Notes: generated from the letters alone by a model not told the origin. A DNA stretch of 11,271 bases from Candidatus Sphingobacterium stercoripullorum (GCA_019114715.1 DXEZ01000130.1:1-11271); one strand, 5' to 3'. Positions 1 through 7,154 are shown, numbered from the stretch's first letter. Translations and numbers: made by a program.

Positions 1-147
1 GATATCACACTAAAAAACGTTGCTATTCAAGCCAAAAATGCAGGTAGAATAGAGTTTAGCAAAAATTGGGTAATCGAAAATTTCACCCTTAAAAGTCAGA
101 CAACTAAAGGCGTAAAAAAAGAAAACACAGAAAACATTTCCTTATAG
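1..147 (+). CDS. C-terminal end of a probable right-handed beta-helix protein (GH28/polygalacturonase-like), partial
   Basis: An open frame runs from the first base to a TAG at 145-147 and gives 48 residues. It starts DITLKNVAIQAKNAG and continues with alternating hydrophobic positions, including RIEFSKNWVIENFTL. This ITLKNV / IENFTL rhythm is the short-strand repeat of a right-handed beta-helix. In Bacteroidota a chain ending in such coils is typical of GH28 pectin-degrading enzymes, which act extracellularly or in the periplasm. The last ~15 residues are Lys/Asn-rich and look like an unstructured tail. The catalytic part lies outside the window, so the enzyme class is inferred from the terminal coils only. 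A pectate lyase or another beta-helix protein would look the same here. Confidence 0.5.
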   Translation, partial: DITLKNVAIQAKNAGRIEFSKNWVIENFTLKSQTTKGVKKENTENISL

Positions 148-231
148 CAGATCAATTAAAATAGTAAACATATTGGTCCTATCTGAAAGGAAGCAAGAAA
201 AACAGGCAATTACCATCTTATTGAGACGCTA

Positions 232-270
232 AAAAACACAAAAAAACGGAGTAAATTTACTTACCCCGTC
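232..270 (-). terminator. Intrinsic terminator of the helicase-csp unit
   Basis: Read on the minus strand, a stem forms between ACGGGGTAAGTAAA and TTTACTCCGT (about 269-246), with a small bulge from the extra bases of the first arm. It is followed at once by TTTTTTTGTGTTTTTT. It lies about 40 bases beyond the stop of the cold-shock gene. A GC-based stem plus a U tract at this position is a classical Rho-independent terminator. No comparable T-run follows it on the plus strand, so it should serve only the minus-strand genes. Confidence 0.75.
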
Positions 271-308
271 TTCAATTACATTCAAGTAATAATTATAGAA
301 ATGATAAA

Positions 309-503
309 CTATTCTGCGATTCTAACATTAACCGCGTTAAGTCCTTTTCTACCATTTTCAACTTCGAATACTACTACGTCGTTTTCACGGATATTACTAA
401 TAAGTCCAGAAGAGTGGACAAAAATATCAGCACCACCATTTGTAGGTGTGATAAAACCGAAACCTTTTGTTTCGTTAAAGAATTTTACTGTTCCTTCTTG
501 CAT
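309..503 (-). CDS. cspA: Cold-shock domain protein (CspA family)
   Basis: This 64-residue protein is a single cold-shock domain, a five-stranded OB-fold that binds single-stranded RNA or DNA and acts as an RNA chaperone in the cytoplasm. RNP1 is visible as KGFGFI (residues 13-18) and RNP2 as DIFVH (26-30). The start MQEGTVKFFNETKGFGFI is the expected N-terminus, so the ATG at 503 is secure. The length matches the family (about 63-70 residues). It lies 32 bases downstream of a DEAD-box helicase gene on the same strand and is followed by an intrinsic terminator, so the two are probably one transcript. Csp proteins melt RNA weakly and helicases do so with ATP, so the pairing makes functional sense. 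Family assignment is firm; the choice between cold-induced and constitutive expression cannot be made here. Confidence 0.95.
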   Translation of the reverse strand: MQEGTVKFFNETKGFGFITPTNGGADIFVHSSGLISNIRENDVVVFEVENGRKGLNAVNVRIAE

Positions 504-535
504 TATATTACTATTTTATTGATAAATTATTTGAA

Positions 536-1645
536 TTATTGGGCTACTGGTACCCGAAAGCCAATTAGCTTTTGGATCTTCAATAGTATTGGTTTTTCTT
601 CGTCGCTACAAAATGATATAGCTCTTCCTTCATTACCTGCACGTCCTGTACGTCCTATTCTATGAACATACGTTTCTGAATCGTTAGGCATATCGTAATT
701 GATAACCTGTGGAAGCTCTTTAATATCAATTCCTCTTGCAGCAATATCTGTTGCTATAAGCACATTGATTTTACCTTTTTTAAAGGATAGCAAAGCTTTT
801 TCTCGTGCAGTCTGGGATTTATTCCCGTGGATACAAGCTGTTTGTATGCCACTTTTCCCTAAAGATTTCGCTAGGCGGTTTGCCCCATGCTTAGTACGCA
901 TGAAAACTAACGTTTGCTTGCTCTTATCCTCTAGCAGCATCTTAGTGAGGTGCTTTGATTTCTGTCCTTTTTCTAAAAAGAAAACCGATTGATTGACAGT
1001 TTCAGAAGCCGATGAAACGGGAGAAACATTAATCTCTACTGGTCGGTAAAGAATCTCTCCAGCAAACTTCCGTATAGCTTTAGGCATCGTAGCTGAAAAA
1101 AGTAAAGTTTGTCTCTTTTTAGGGAGCGCGCGTAGCACTTTTTTAATGTCATGGACAAAACCCATGTCTAGCATGTTGTCTGCCTCATCAAGCACTAAAC
1201 TATTTACATTACTTAAGTCTATATGACCTTGATTTAATAGGTCTAATAACCTGCCTGGAGTCGCAATTAAAACATCGACACCTTTACGAAGCTTTTCAAC
1301 TTGCCTTACTTGAGACACACCTCCATATATAACCGTGTGGTTAATAGGAAGAAACTTTCCATATTCCTCTACACTTTGTGCGATTTGGATGGCCAGTTCT
1401 CTTGTAGGAGCTAATATTAAAGCACGTGGCTTTCTACTTCTTTTTTGTTCTAAATCCAGTAATTGTAAAAGGGGAATTGCAAAAGCGCCGGTTTTACCTG
1501 TTCCTGTTTGTGCACATCCTATGATGTCTTTTCCCAATAAGATATGGGGTATTGCTTGCTTTTGTATTTCGGTAGGGGTTTTATGCCCTAATCTATCAAT
1601 AGCTTTTAAAATAGGCGCTATTAAACCAATCTTGTTAAAATCCAT
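536..1645 (-). CDS. DEAD-box ATP-dependent RNA helicase (RhlE-like), compact core form
   Basis: A 369-residue protein with every helicase motif in order: Q motif around TPTEIQKQAIP (23-33), Walker A AQTGTGKT (45-52), PTRELA (80-85), TPGR (129-132), DEAD (153-156), SAT (184-186), an ATDIAARGIDI block, and HRIGRTGR (328-335). These define a two-RecA-domain ATP-dependent RNA helicase that remodels structured RNA in ribosome assembly or mRNA decay. The protein ends about 30 residues after motif VI and lacks the basic or low-complexity C-terminal tail many RhlE/DeaD proteins have, so RNA specificity must come from the core or a partner. The ATG at 1645 gives the usual N-terminus (MDFNKIGL). It precedes a cold-shock gene by 32 bases and is probably its operon partner. 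A hairpin lies just upstream of the start. RhlE subfamily is inferred from sequence feel, not alignment. Confidence 0.93.
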   Translation of the reverse strand: MDFNKIGLIAPILKAIDRLGHKTPTEIQKQAIPHILLGKDIIGCAQTGTGKTGAFAIPLLQLLDLEQKRSRKPRALILAPTRELAIQIAQSVEEYGKFLPINHTVIYGGVSQVRQVEKLRKGVDVLIATPGRLLDLLNQGHIDLSNVNSLVLDEADNMLDMGFVHDIKKVLRALPKKRQTLLFSATMPKAIRKFAGEILYRPVEINVSPVSSASETVNQSVFFLEKGQKSKHLTKMLLEDKSKQTLVFMRTKHGANRLAKSLGKSGIQTACIHGNKSQTAREKALLSFKKGKINVLIATDIAARGIDIKELPQVINYDMPNDSETYVHRIGRTGRAGNEGRAISFCSDEEKPILLKIQKLIGFRVPVAQ

Positions 1646-1661
1646 TTTTTCTGCTTAGTGA

Positions 1662-1690
1662 TCTTATCCTTTCTATTTTTTTGGATAAGA
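1662..1690 (-). promoter_or_regulatory. Leader hairpin just upstream of the helicase start
   Basis: Perfect 8-bp inverted repeat: TCTTATCC at 1662-1669 and GGATAAGA at 1683-1690, with a 13-base A/T-rich loop. In the minus-strand mRNA the 3' arm carries AGGA about 20 bases before the ATG. The stem could therefore mask or present the ribosome entry region of the helicase message, as in temperature-sensitive cold-shock leaders. There is no U tract that would make it a terminator. Regulation is inference only. Confidence 0.35.
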
Positions 1691-1771
1691 CTTATCTATA
1701 CAAGGACATGCGTAAGCATGTATAAAACAATTGACTTTTGTTAACAGAAATATATGGGAACTAAAAATTGA

Positions 1772-1906
1772 AACTTCAATGCCACGCAGCATATTAACCA
1801 TGCTGTATATCTCGATGATAACTATAAATTGGCGATTGAAAAAACTTTACTGATTGATGCGGATAAACCAAACCGGTCAGATATTGCTTGGCAATGCCTT
1901 GTATAA
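1772..1906 (+). pseudogene. Possible gene remnant (44-residue open frame without a start)
   Basis: After a TGA at 1769-1771, a frame stays open through 44 codons to a TAA. It reads NFNATQHINHAVYLDDN, then a segment with LAIEKTLLIDADKPNRSD, then IAWQCLV. The residue mix (Asp-Asp, Ala-Ile-Glu-Lys, a WQC end) looks more like real protein than AT-rich noise, but there is no start codon near its beginning and no ribosome-binding context. I do not recognise a family. It may be the tail of a deleted gene, or chance. Confidence 0.3.
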
Positions 1907-2039
1907 GAACAAAGATACGATAAAATATTAGGATGCAAAACTTTTATGCATTTTCTGCAATTATTTTTCTCGGCAGCGAAGCGATAGAATGCTTTCAACA
2001 TGACCGAGTTAGAGTGAAGTAATTTAAAGCAAGAGAAGT

Positions 2040-2070
2040 TAAGACCAACCTTAAATTTGAGTTAATCTTA
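2040..2070 (-). terminator. Possible terminator hairpin after the ketosynthase
   Basis: AAGACCAAC (2041-2049) can pair with GTTAATCTT (2061-2069) as a 9-bp stem using two G-U pairs in the minus-strand RNA, extendable by one A-T pair. It starts about 23 bases after the ketosynthase stop. The following minus-strand bases (AACTTCTCTTGC) are only moderately U-rich, so termination would be weak. Confidence 0.35.
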
Positions 2071-2092
2071 GCTCCCCTATTACAATATCGCT

Positions 2093-3163
2093 CTACCACC
2101 TATAAGTTATGGCATTAATGCTCATCCCTGCACCTACAGAGGCCAGCATAATAAGGTCTCCTTTTTCCAGATTGTAACCTTCTATTTCCCCACTAACAAC
2201 TTGATGCAACAAGGTTGGAATCGTAGCTACAGAGCTATTGCCCATAGTTGAGATGTTCATAGGCATTACATTCTCTGGTAGCTCCTTAATGCCGTACAGT
2301 TCAAAGAATCGCTTTATAATAGCAGCATCCATCTTCTCATTGGCTTGATGCATAAAAATCATCTTCAAGTCCTTTATATCCTCACCAGAGTTATCAAAAC
2401 ATTCCTTCATAGCAGTAGGAACATTCTTTAGAGCATATTCGTACACTTTCCGGCCTTTCATCTTAATGAACTTCGGTAGTTTTTCACCGCCATCATTCGA
2501 GCTGGAAGAATAAATAAAATCCAACTCTTCGTGCGTATCAGAGCGAACTGCTGAATTAAGGATTCCACTTTGCTCATCAGCTACCCCTTGCAATATACAA
2601 GCACCAGCAGCATCCGAAAATATCATACTATCTCGATCACTTGGATCCAGCACTCTAGAGAGCGTCTCTGCACCAATCACAAGACAAGTTTTTGCAGCTG
2701 AGGACCGAATAGCTTGATCCGCTTGGATAACGCCTTGCACCCAGCCGGGGCACCCAAAAATGATATCGTAGGGAATACATTTCAAGTTTTTTATTCCCAG
2801 CTTATGCTTTACTTTTGAAGATAAAGAAGGTACCATATCTCGTGGATCTCCAAACACCTTCATATCTCCGTAGTTGTGCGCTACTACAATCATATCTATA
2901 GCCTCTGGATCAATACCCGCATTTTCAATAGCCTGCTTGGCAGCTCTAGCACCCATTTCAGAGGCCGTTAACCCGTCTGGCGCATACCTCCTACGTTTTA
3001 TGCCGGTTATCATACTGAACTTCCTAATAATAGACTCAACTGGCTGATTGAATTTCTGGTTATTCTCATCAAAAAACTCATGATTTATAAACGATTCGTT
3101 GGGTACATCCTGAGTTGGAATAAACATCCCAGTAGCTATAATTTTTGATTTTAACATTTGCAA
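2093..3163 (-). CDS. 3-oxoacyl-ACP synthase III family protein (FabH-like ketosynthase)
   Basis: A 356-residue thiolase-fold condensing enzyme. The catalytic triad is present: Cys138 in FGCPGW, His272 in FMHQAN and Asn309 in MGNSSVATIP, matching the Cys/His/Asn order of E. coli FabH. Near the C-terminus LASVGAGMS is the expected glycine-rich strand-turn. KAS III enzymes join an acyl-CoA to malonyl-ACP, starting fatty-acid or secondary lipid chains in the cytosol. At 356 residues it is longer than classical FabH (about 320) and has an extended N-terminal segment (residues 20-55) seen in stand-alone Bacteroidota homologues. No acpP, fabD or plsX lies next to it, so it is probably not the housekeeping initiator; it could make a specialised acyl product. 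Start is ATG 3163 or the ATG two codons later (MLKSK); the second may be as likely. Substrate unknown. Confidence 0.88.
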   Translation of the reverse strand: MQMLKSKIIATGMFIPTQDVPNESFINHEFFDENNQKFNQPVESIIRKFSMITGIKRRRYAPDGLTASEMGARAAKQAIENAGIDPEAIDMIVVAHNYGDMKVFGDPRDMVPSLSSKVKHKLGIKNLKCIPYDIIFGCPGWVQGVIQADQAIRSSAAKTCLVIGAETLSRVLDPSDRDSMIFSDAAGACILQGVADEQSGILNSAVRSDTHEELDFIYSSSSNDGGEKLPKFIKMKGRKVYEYALKNVPTAMKECFDNSGEDIKDLKMIFMHQANEKMDAAIIKRFFELYGIKELPENVMPMNISTMGNSSVATIPTLLHQVVSGEIEGYNLEKGDLIMLASVGAGMSINAITYRW

Positions 3164-3750
3164 TTTCTTTTTTTCTCTACAACTTTAATAATACAAGTAG
3201 TATGAAGTACTCAATCATTACGGTTTTTTTGAGCTGAATGCCATTTTAACTTTTGATCTATGCAACTAAAAAACACTTCTACTAACTCTACTCATTGTTA
3301 AGAGGCACTTTAATCTCAAGATTCACCTTGGGAGATTTTAACAACACATAGAGTTCCAATCACACCGATTTTCAACCTACTAGCTCAATAATATACTTTT
3401 AAAAACTCTTAGCTTAAAGCTTTGAAAGTTCAATTTCATTAAGTATTTATTATATTTCATTCAATACTACTAAATTTAACCAACATTAGCTATAAGTTTA
3501 TTAAATACACACGCTAAAATAATCATCTCTTGCTTCTATTCTGACATGATCGTGCTTACTAACAGTTAACAGGAATAGTTTTCGGCATATCTAAGATACA
3601 AAAAAAAGCCTCAAACACAGCAAATTAGCTCGCTAGGGCGCTTGAAAATCCTCTTAATGCAATGGCAGAAGAAGACCACACTGCCTCAAACTTAGCTTTT
3701 AGAGCGCCCCTCATTTTGGTCTTGAAAGATATTGATTAAATTGCAAGATA
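3164..3750. other. Long AT-rich intergenic region between divergent genes
   Basis: About 590 bases separate the ketosynthase start (minus) from the lipoprotein start (plus). Base composition is very low in GC: 10 of 60 in the line 3421-3480. I see no intact gene. A nine-base unit GCCTCAAAC recurs at 3608-3616 and 3683-3691, and AGGGCGCT (3635-3642) is nearly complementary to AGCGCCCCT (3703-3711), so a long-range fold is possible. A box TCATTTTG at 3711-3718 is one mismatch from the Bacteroidota -7 consensus and would suit the lipoprotein. Nothing else is supported. Confidence 0.6.
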
Positions 3751-4298
3751 GTGCGGCAATTTATCTCCTTAGTCATTCTCTTTACTTTAATTACTGCTTG
3801 CAATAGCAATAAAGGAGACATTGAATCCAATACAGGAGATCAAAAAAGAGATACACTACAAACGAGCGTTAATACAACGAACACCGCCCCAGAATCAGAC
3901 TCGATGACATTCAAAACTACCGACATCAAAATGAAAATCACTCCTTTTGCAATTCGAAAAACACATGAATTCTGGATAGTGCTGTTTACACAATTTTTAA
4001 TGATGGAGACTTCACCATTCAGTTTAGTTACGGGTTTTGGATTGAAAAACTAGAAGATAAAGATTGGAAAAGAGTGCCTTTTACTACAAATGCCATTACA
4101 CTTAAACCTATGTTAGGGCTTGAGCTTGGTCAGAATTATGAATTCAAACTGGGTCTTTCCTACTTATTTGATCAAAAGAACCTAGAATCTGGCCAATACC
4201 GATTGATAAAAGCCGTTTATAAAAAAGGATCTAAAAATAAAAAAGATTCATCTGAATGCAAACTTTCAAATCTATTAGAGAAAACAAGGGGAGTTTAA
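3751..4298 (+). pseudogene. Lipoprotein with an Ig-like domain, broken by a frameshift
   Basis: A GTG start at 3751 opens a lipoprotein: hydrophobic signal MRQFISLVILFTLITAC with lipobox LITAC and acylated Cys17, then a Ser/Thr/Asn-rich linker. The frame then turns to nonsense and stops at 4051-4053. In the -1 frame from about 3969 the sequence becomes clearly protein-like: SAVYTIFNDGDFTIQFSYG, then WIEKLEDKDWKRVPF, and later LESGQYRLIKAVYKK, ending at 4296-4298. The pattern (N-D-G, aromatic-rich strand, IEKLED.W..VPF, SGQYRLIK) matches small extracellular Ig-like beta-sandwich domains of bacterial lipoproteins. A single-base loss between about 3960 and 3980 explains the break; a TGA at 3966-3968 in the second frame limits where it lies. 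Together the parts give about 180 residues. The original role at the cell surface is unknown. A sequencing error cannot be excluded. Confidence 0.7.
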
Positions 4299-4415
4299 TA
4301 ACAACTGACAAAGCTCGTAAATTGCAAACCAAACATCTAGTCAATATTGAAAATGAGCTTATTGGATATTTTCAAAACAGCCAACTAAAAAGCACTTATA
4401 CATGGATTACCTTGA

Positions 4416-4622
4416 TCAGGATGACCAAATGAACGGTGGATTCAAGTCATAGATAGCTACCCATCCTTTGCTAATCACTTCTGTCGTGTCACTGATCTCA
4501 ATTTTCCCGTAATATTCTTTGGCGAACCCATCTACCGTGAAAATTGCCTGTGCAACGGCAAGCTGCTTCCACAGTATAAATAAAAAGATTGCGGCTACCC
4601 TTAGCTTTGTGTCGTTTCTCAT
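4416..4622 (-). pseudogene. Secreted hypothetical protein, truncated at the island edge
   Basis: The ATG at 4622 starts a signal peptide (MRNDTKLRVAAIFLFILWKQ, cleavage probably after AVAQ), followed by FTVDGFAKEYYGKIEIS and ISKGWVAIYD. The mature part looks like the first strands of a beta-rich periplasmic or surface protein. It then runs into LNPPFIWSS and a stop, which look like random extension: only about 44 mature residues remain, and the stretch after AIYD coincides with a drop in GC. I therefore read it as a 5' gene fragment fused to foreign DNA at about 4430-4455. It lies 71 bases after the large membrane protein on the same strand and would be the last gene of the minus-strand unit. 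I recognise no named family. Confidence 0.5.
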
Positions 4623-4681
4623 ATCATCATGGGTTACTTTTTTAAACTCCTCGTGCCGTTAAAAAGCGCCGGACTGCTTAC

Positions 4682-4701
4682 ATGAATAGACTCCTATTCA
4701 T
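4682..4701. repeat. Short inverted repeat overlapping the stop of the 460-residue protein
   Basis: ATGAATAG (4682-4689) and CTATTCAT (4694-4701) form a perfect 8-bp stem with a 4-base loop. The stop codon of the large membrane protein lies in one arm. There is no U tract next to it, so it may slow 3' decay or be chance rather than terminate. Confidence 0.3.
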
Positions 4702-6076
4702 TAAAACGTTTACTCTGAAATTGATCTGCAGGAATTTCGTGTTCGTCAAAATTCGCGATTACCAGTTTTTTCAGCTCTTCAAATCTTTCGGGTGTTATGC
4801 CGTCCCGCTCCTTGACCGCCATATAGAAATAAGTCTTCTTGTATTGTTGGAGGATGGCCCGGACGGAGGCAAAGTCCATATTCTCCAGCAGCTTCCCGGT
4901 TAATTTTCCCACTTTAGGTATTTGGATCGAGGAGGTGTATTGTATCGGGCGGAACGTCGTATCAGACTTATTACGGAAACTGCTCGGAAGCGATTCGTAC
5001 GGATTATAAACCGCAAAGTAAACCACGGCAGCTGTACTATCCGCTTTGCTGAATACACTTTCCTGCATAACGGTGGCGAACCCAAGGGACGGCTTGGAAA
5101 CGAACAGCAAATAATCAATACTATCGGGATGCGCTATATAAGCTTCCAGTTTCTTATTATCCTCTACCCGGCGTAGTCCAACAACTGCGATTTCGGGTGT
5201 ATACGGATCATTTTTGATATTGGGCAGGTATTCCATTTTACTCTCCGGATCATTGGTAAACAGGTATACAGGGCCAAATTTCCGTGCGTACGTTTTTGCT
5301 ACACGTAACGCTTCCTGCACATTATCTCGGTAATCCGTTTCCTCATGAAGGATCATATTACGGACGCCTTCAAATTCTTTGTTCTTATGTTCACGGATCA
5401 TATCTTCCCCACAGGTACGCACGAACGCTAGGATTACGAATGCTGCCCCGATAGGAATGGTGATATACTTATAGTTGATATCCCGTTTTTTATGCCTTTC
5501 CAGTTGTTCGATAACTTCGGCTTGCACCGCAGGAGCCTTTATTGACTCTGACCGTGTTGGGTTATCCGCAATAGCCTCGACGTCGCCCTCTTGGGTAGCC
5601 TCCACCGAAATTTCAGGAGATGCTGCTTGTGTTTGCTGCTTCAGATGCTCCAACAACACTTCCCGAAAAGCGGCAAAAATGAGCGCATCATCTTTGCCTT
5701 TGGGGTTATTGGCATTGAGTTGCCAAACCAGTTTTTTCCCATTGTTCAACCTGATCCGCATGGAGGGTGGTGGTGCCTGTAATGCACCAAAGGGTGGAAT
5801 ACTGTGGATGTCGCTAAAAAGCACCCGACCGTAGTCTTTGGAAGTAAACCCTTCGCTGTCAACCGTGATGATATCACTGCCTCTGGATGTTTTGTGAAAC
5901 TTCCAAAGACCATAAACCATCAAAAAAATAGTCAACGGGATGGTGATCCAAAAAATCCAGGATATATAATCAAGCAGAAAAATACTGGGTGGAATGATCG
6001 GGAAGCCGCCGAAAATGGCTAACAGGAAATACTTTCCTCCTTTATTGTTCTGGTATTTAAAATGATATTCGTTCAT
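4694..6076 (-). CDS. Three-TM membrane protein with PH-like and periplasmic domains, unknown function
   Basis: A 460-residue protein I do not recognise by name. Two hydrophobic segments (about 15-36 and 39-58) are followed by a soluble stretch (65-145) with the look of a bacterial PH-like fold: ITVDSEGF, then VLFSDIHSI, then MRIRLNNGKKLVWQL. A low-complexity Glu/Ala/Pro linker (150-190) leads to a third membrane segment (204-219) and a 240-residue C-terminal domain (222-460). If the N-terminus is inside, the PH-like part is cytoplasmic and the C-terminal part periplasmic. The ATG at 6076 overlaps the TGA of an upstream 19-codon mini-ORF (ATGA), suggesting translational coupling. It sits inside a run of secreted and membrane proteins next to an immunity-like gene, so a role in protecting the envelope is possible, but that is context inference. 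GC is moderate (29/60 in 5281-5340). Confidence 0.7.
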   Translation of the reverse strand: MNEYHFKYQNNKGGKYFLLAIFGGFPIIPPSIFLLDYISWIFWITIPLTIFLMVYGLWKFHKTSRGSDIITVDSEGFTSKDYGRVLFSDIHSIPPFGALQAPPPSMRIRLNNGKKLVWQLNANNPKGKDDALIFAAFREVLLEHLKQQTQAASPEISVEATQEGDVEAIADNPTRSESIKAPAVQAEVIEQLERHKKRDINYKYITIPIGAAFVILAFVRTCGEDMIREHKNKEFEGVRNMILHEETDYRDNVQEALRVAKTYARKFGPVYLFTNDPESKMEYLPNIKNDPYTPEIAVVGLRRVEDNKKLEAYIAHPDSIDYLLFVSKPSLGFATVMQESVFSKADSTAAVVYFAVYNPYESLPSSFRNKSDTTFRPIQYTSSIQIPKVGKLTGKLLENMDFASVRAILQQYKKTYFYMAVKERDGITPERFEELKKLVIANFDEHEIPADQFQSKRFNE

Positions 6077-6132
6077 TGTTTATATTTTTTATAGGCTTGG
6101 TAAATGAATAGCTTATTATCGTTTCTTTCCAT
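6073..6132 (-). CDS. 19-residue mini-ORF coupled to the downstream membrane protein
   Basis: An ATG at 6132 starts MERNDNKLFIYQAYKKYKQ and ends in a TGA that overlaps the next gene's ATG by the ATGA arrangement. The start lies inside the left copy of the 27-bp repeat. A matching mini-ORF with nearly the same first five residues starts in the other copy (7232). It may be a translational-coupling leader, the remnant of a larger gene start carried in the repeat, or a real micropeptide. Basic and aromatic residues dominate the second half. Confidence 0.35.
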   Translation of the reverse strand: MERNDNKLFIYQAYKKYKQ

Positions 6133-6152
6133 CACATCATTTAAAGCTTGCT
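6126..6152. repeat. Left copy of a 27-bp direct repeat flanking the immunity-like cassette
   Basis: Bases 6126-6152 are identical to 7226-7252 (TTTCCATCACATC..., ending AAGCTTGCT). Extending to 6117-6159 versus 7217-7259 gives 39 of 43 matches, with mismatches only at 6124, 6125, 6153 and 6154. The copies are exactly 1,100 bp apart in the same orientation. The last codons and stop of the immunity-like gene, and the start of a mini-ORF, fall in this copy. Confidence 0.9.
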
Positions 6153-7154
6153 TTGAAAATTGGCCTCGTCATCGACTTCTTCGTATTCGTCGTTGACCCG
6201 CTCAACATAGATCCACTTGCAGGCGCGTGTAGCGGTACCGCAAGCAGAAATAAATGCACTTGCCCAACCAGCGTCATTCAGATGCTCAGGAGTAAAGAGT
6301 GAACCCCGCTCTTCGCGGAGATAATCTTCAAACTGCTTGAAATAATGCTTTTTTACAAACTCCAATAGTTCGCTACTTTCGTTCCAAAGGTTATCCCTGC
6401 CGACGGCATTTATGGCAGAAAGCCCCAGACCATTGAACGTCACGCACTGGTCCAATGAACCGCCCGAATCCCCGCCTGTCCATCCAAACTGCAAGGTAGC
6501 GTATGGGTCGTCTTGGGCTACATACACGCCAGTTCACGGCGGGCGCTTGCCGATTTTGGCGATAACATCGGTGCATACCCGGAATTTTGGTAGACGAGGA
6601 AAAAGGTCGGCGTGGCGCCGGATACACAGTGATGGGTATTCGCTCTCGACTCCCATCCAGATGTTGTAGACGATGCCGTCGTTCCAGTGCTGATAACGAT
6701 TCATCACATCGTCGATATAATACGCGTACTTATAAACTTTCTCGGAGCGTTCCTCGAACGCTGTTTGTTCCTCTTCCGTCGCGCACCGCATTGAAAACTC
6801 GCTTAGCATCCGGGTGCACTGATACGCACCTGTGATGCTATAGGCCTCGTGCGTGCGCTTAGCAATTTGCTTCGCCGTCTTCTGTTGGAAATCCAGCAAC
6901 GGCGGGAAACCGCACTTCGCCCAGTTGGCTGGAGTGTTGCGGTCGCCCCGGCGCTTGTTGACGATCACAGCATCACGTCGTTGCACCTGGGCATCGTCGA
7001 GCAGCACATCAGTGCCGTTGATCAGTGCATCGATGCGCAGTTTCAGCCCTTTCAGGTACTCCAGCGAGGCAAAATGATATAGCAGCGCGGCCTGACGCTT
7101 TTGCCAGAGATTGAGTTCGAATGCGTCGCCCTCAGTACGTGGATTACTTTTCAT
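6141..7154 (-). pseudogene. Immunity-like protein, horizontally acquired, interrupted by one in-frame TGA
   Basis: One reading frame of 338 codons from ATG 7154 to TAA 6141-6143, broken only by a TGA at 6534-6536. Before it the protein reads ...IAKIGKRPP and after it TGVYVAQDDPYATLQFGWTG without any frame change, so a point nonsense change (for example CGA to TGA) is the simplest cause. The N-terminal 206 residues are mostly helical and charged; the C-terminal part has VTFNGLGLSAINAVGRDNLW and a CGTATRACKWIYVE end. From memory this C-terminal pattern resembles cytosolic immunity proteins of proteobacterial T6SS/polymorphic-toxin loci; I cannot name the family with certainty. No signal peptide or membrane segment is seen. 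GC is much higher than in neighbours (41/60 at 6901-6960; 35/60 at 6961-7020), pointing to a high-GC donor. Its last six codons lie in the repeat. Readthrough or restart at the GTG at 6527 is possible but unproven. Confidence 0.65.

Larger units (their letters stand above)
1646..2092. other. Intergenic region upstream of the helicase and downstream of the ketosynthase
   Basis: This 447-base gap contains the helicase leader hairpin (1662-1690), a second short stem (ACATGC, GTAA loop, GCATGT at 1706-1721), a possible decayed coding fragment (1772-1906) and a possible terminator hairpin for the ketosynthase (2040-2070). A weak -7-like box on the minus strand (TATATTTC, 1754-1747) could start the helicase transcript about 95 bases before the ATG. 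No tRNA, rRNA or longer intact ORF was seen. Confidence 0.6.

Noticed and set aside
1706..1721. ACATGC-GTAA-GCATGT stem as a regulatory RNA
   Set aside because: Six base pairs with no conserved context; too short to claim more than a possible leader stem.
3201..3210. The 10-mer TATGAAGTAC also occurs at 10261-10270, next to the IS66 end
   Set aside because: Flanking bases do not match, and a single shared AT-rich 10-mer in 11 kb is not evidence of an insertion scar.
3661..3738. 25-codon ORF starting MAEEDHTASNLAF
   Set aside because: Short, no recognisable motif, no clear promoter or ribosome site; it overlaps the probable promoter of the lipoprotein gene.
3955..3970. Run of five A's in the lipoprotein gene as a programmed -1 slippery site
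   Set aside because: The codon phase (CGA AAA ACA) does not give a proper X XXY YYZ heptamer, and a -1 shift there would meet TGA at 3966-3968 at once. A mutation is simpler.
4402..4452. Short plus-strand ORF starting MDYLDQDDQMNGG
   Set aside because: Only 16 codons, antisense to the end of the truncated secreted gene, with no supporting context; probably chance at the junction.
6391..7082. Several long plus- and minus-strand open frames overlapping the immunity-like gene
   Set aside because: They are shadows produced by its high GC; their composition is Arg/Ser/Pro-rich and not protein-like, whereas the chosen frame is.
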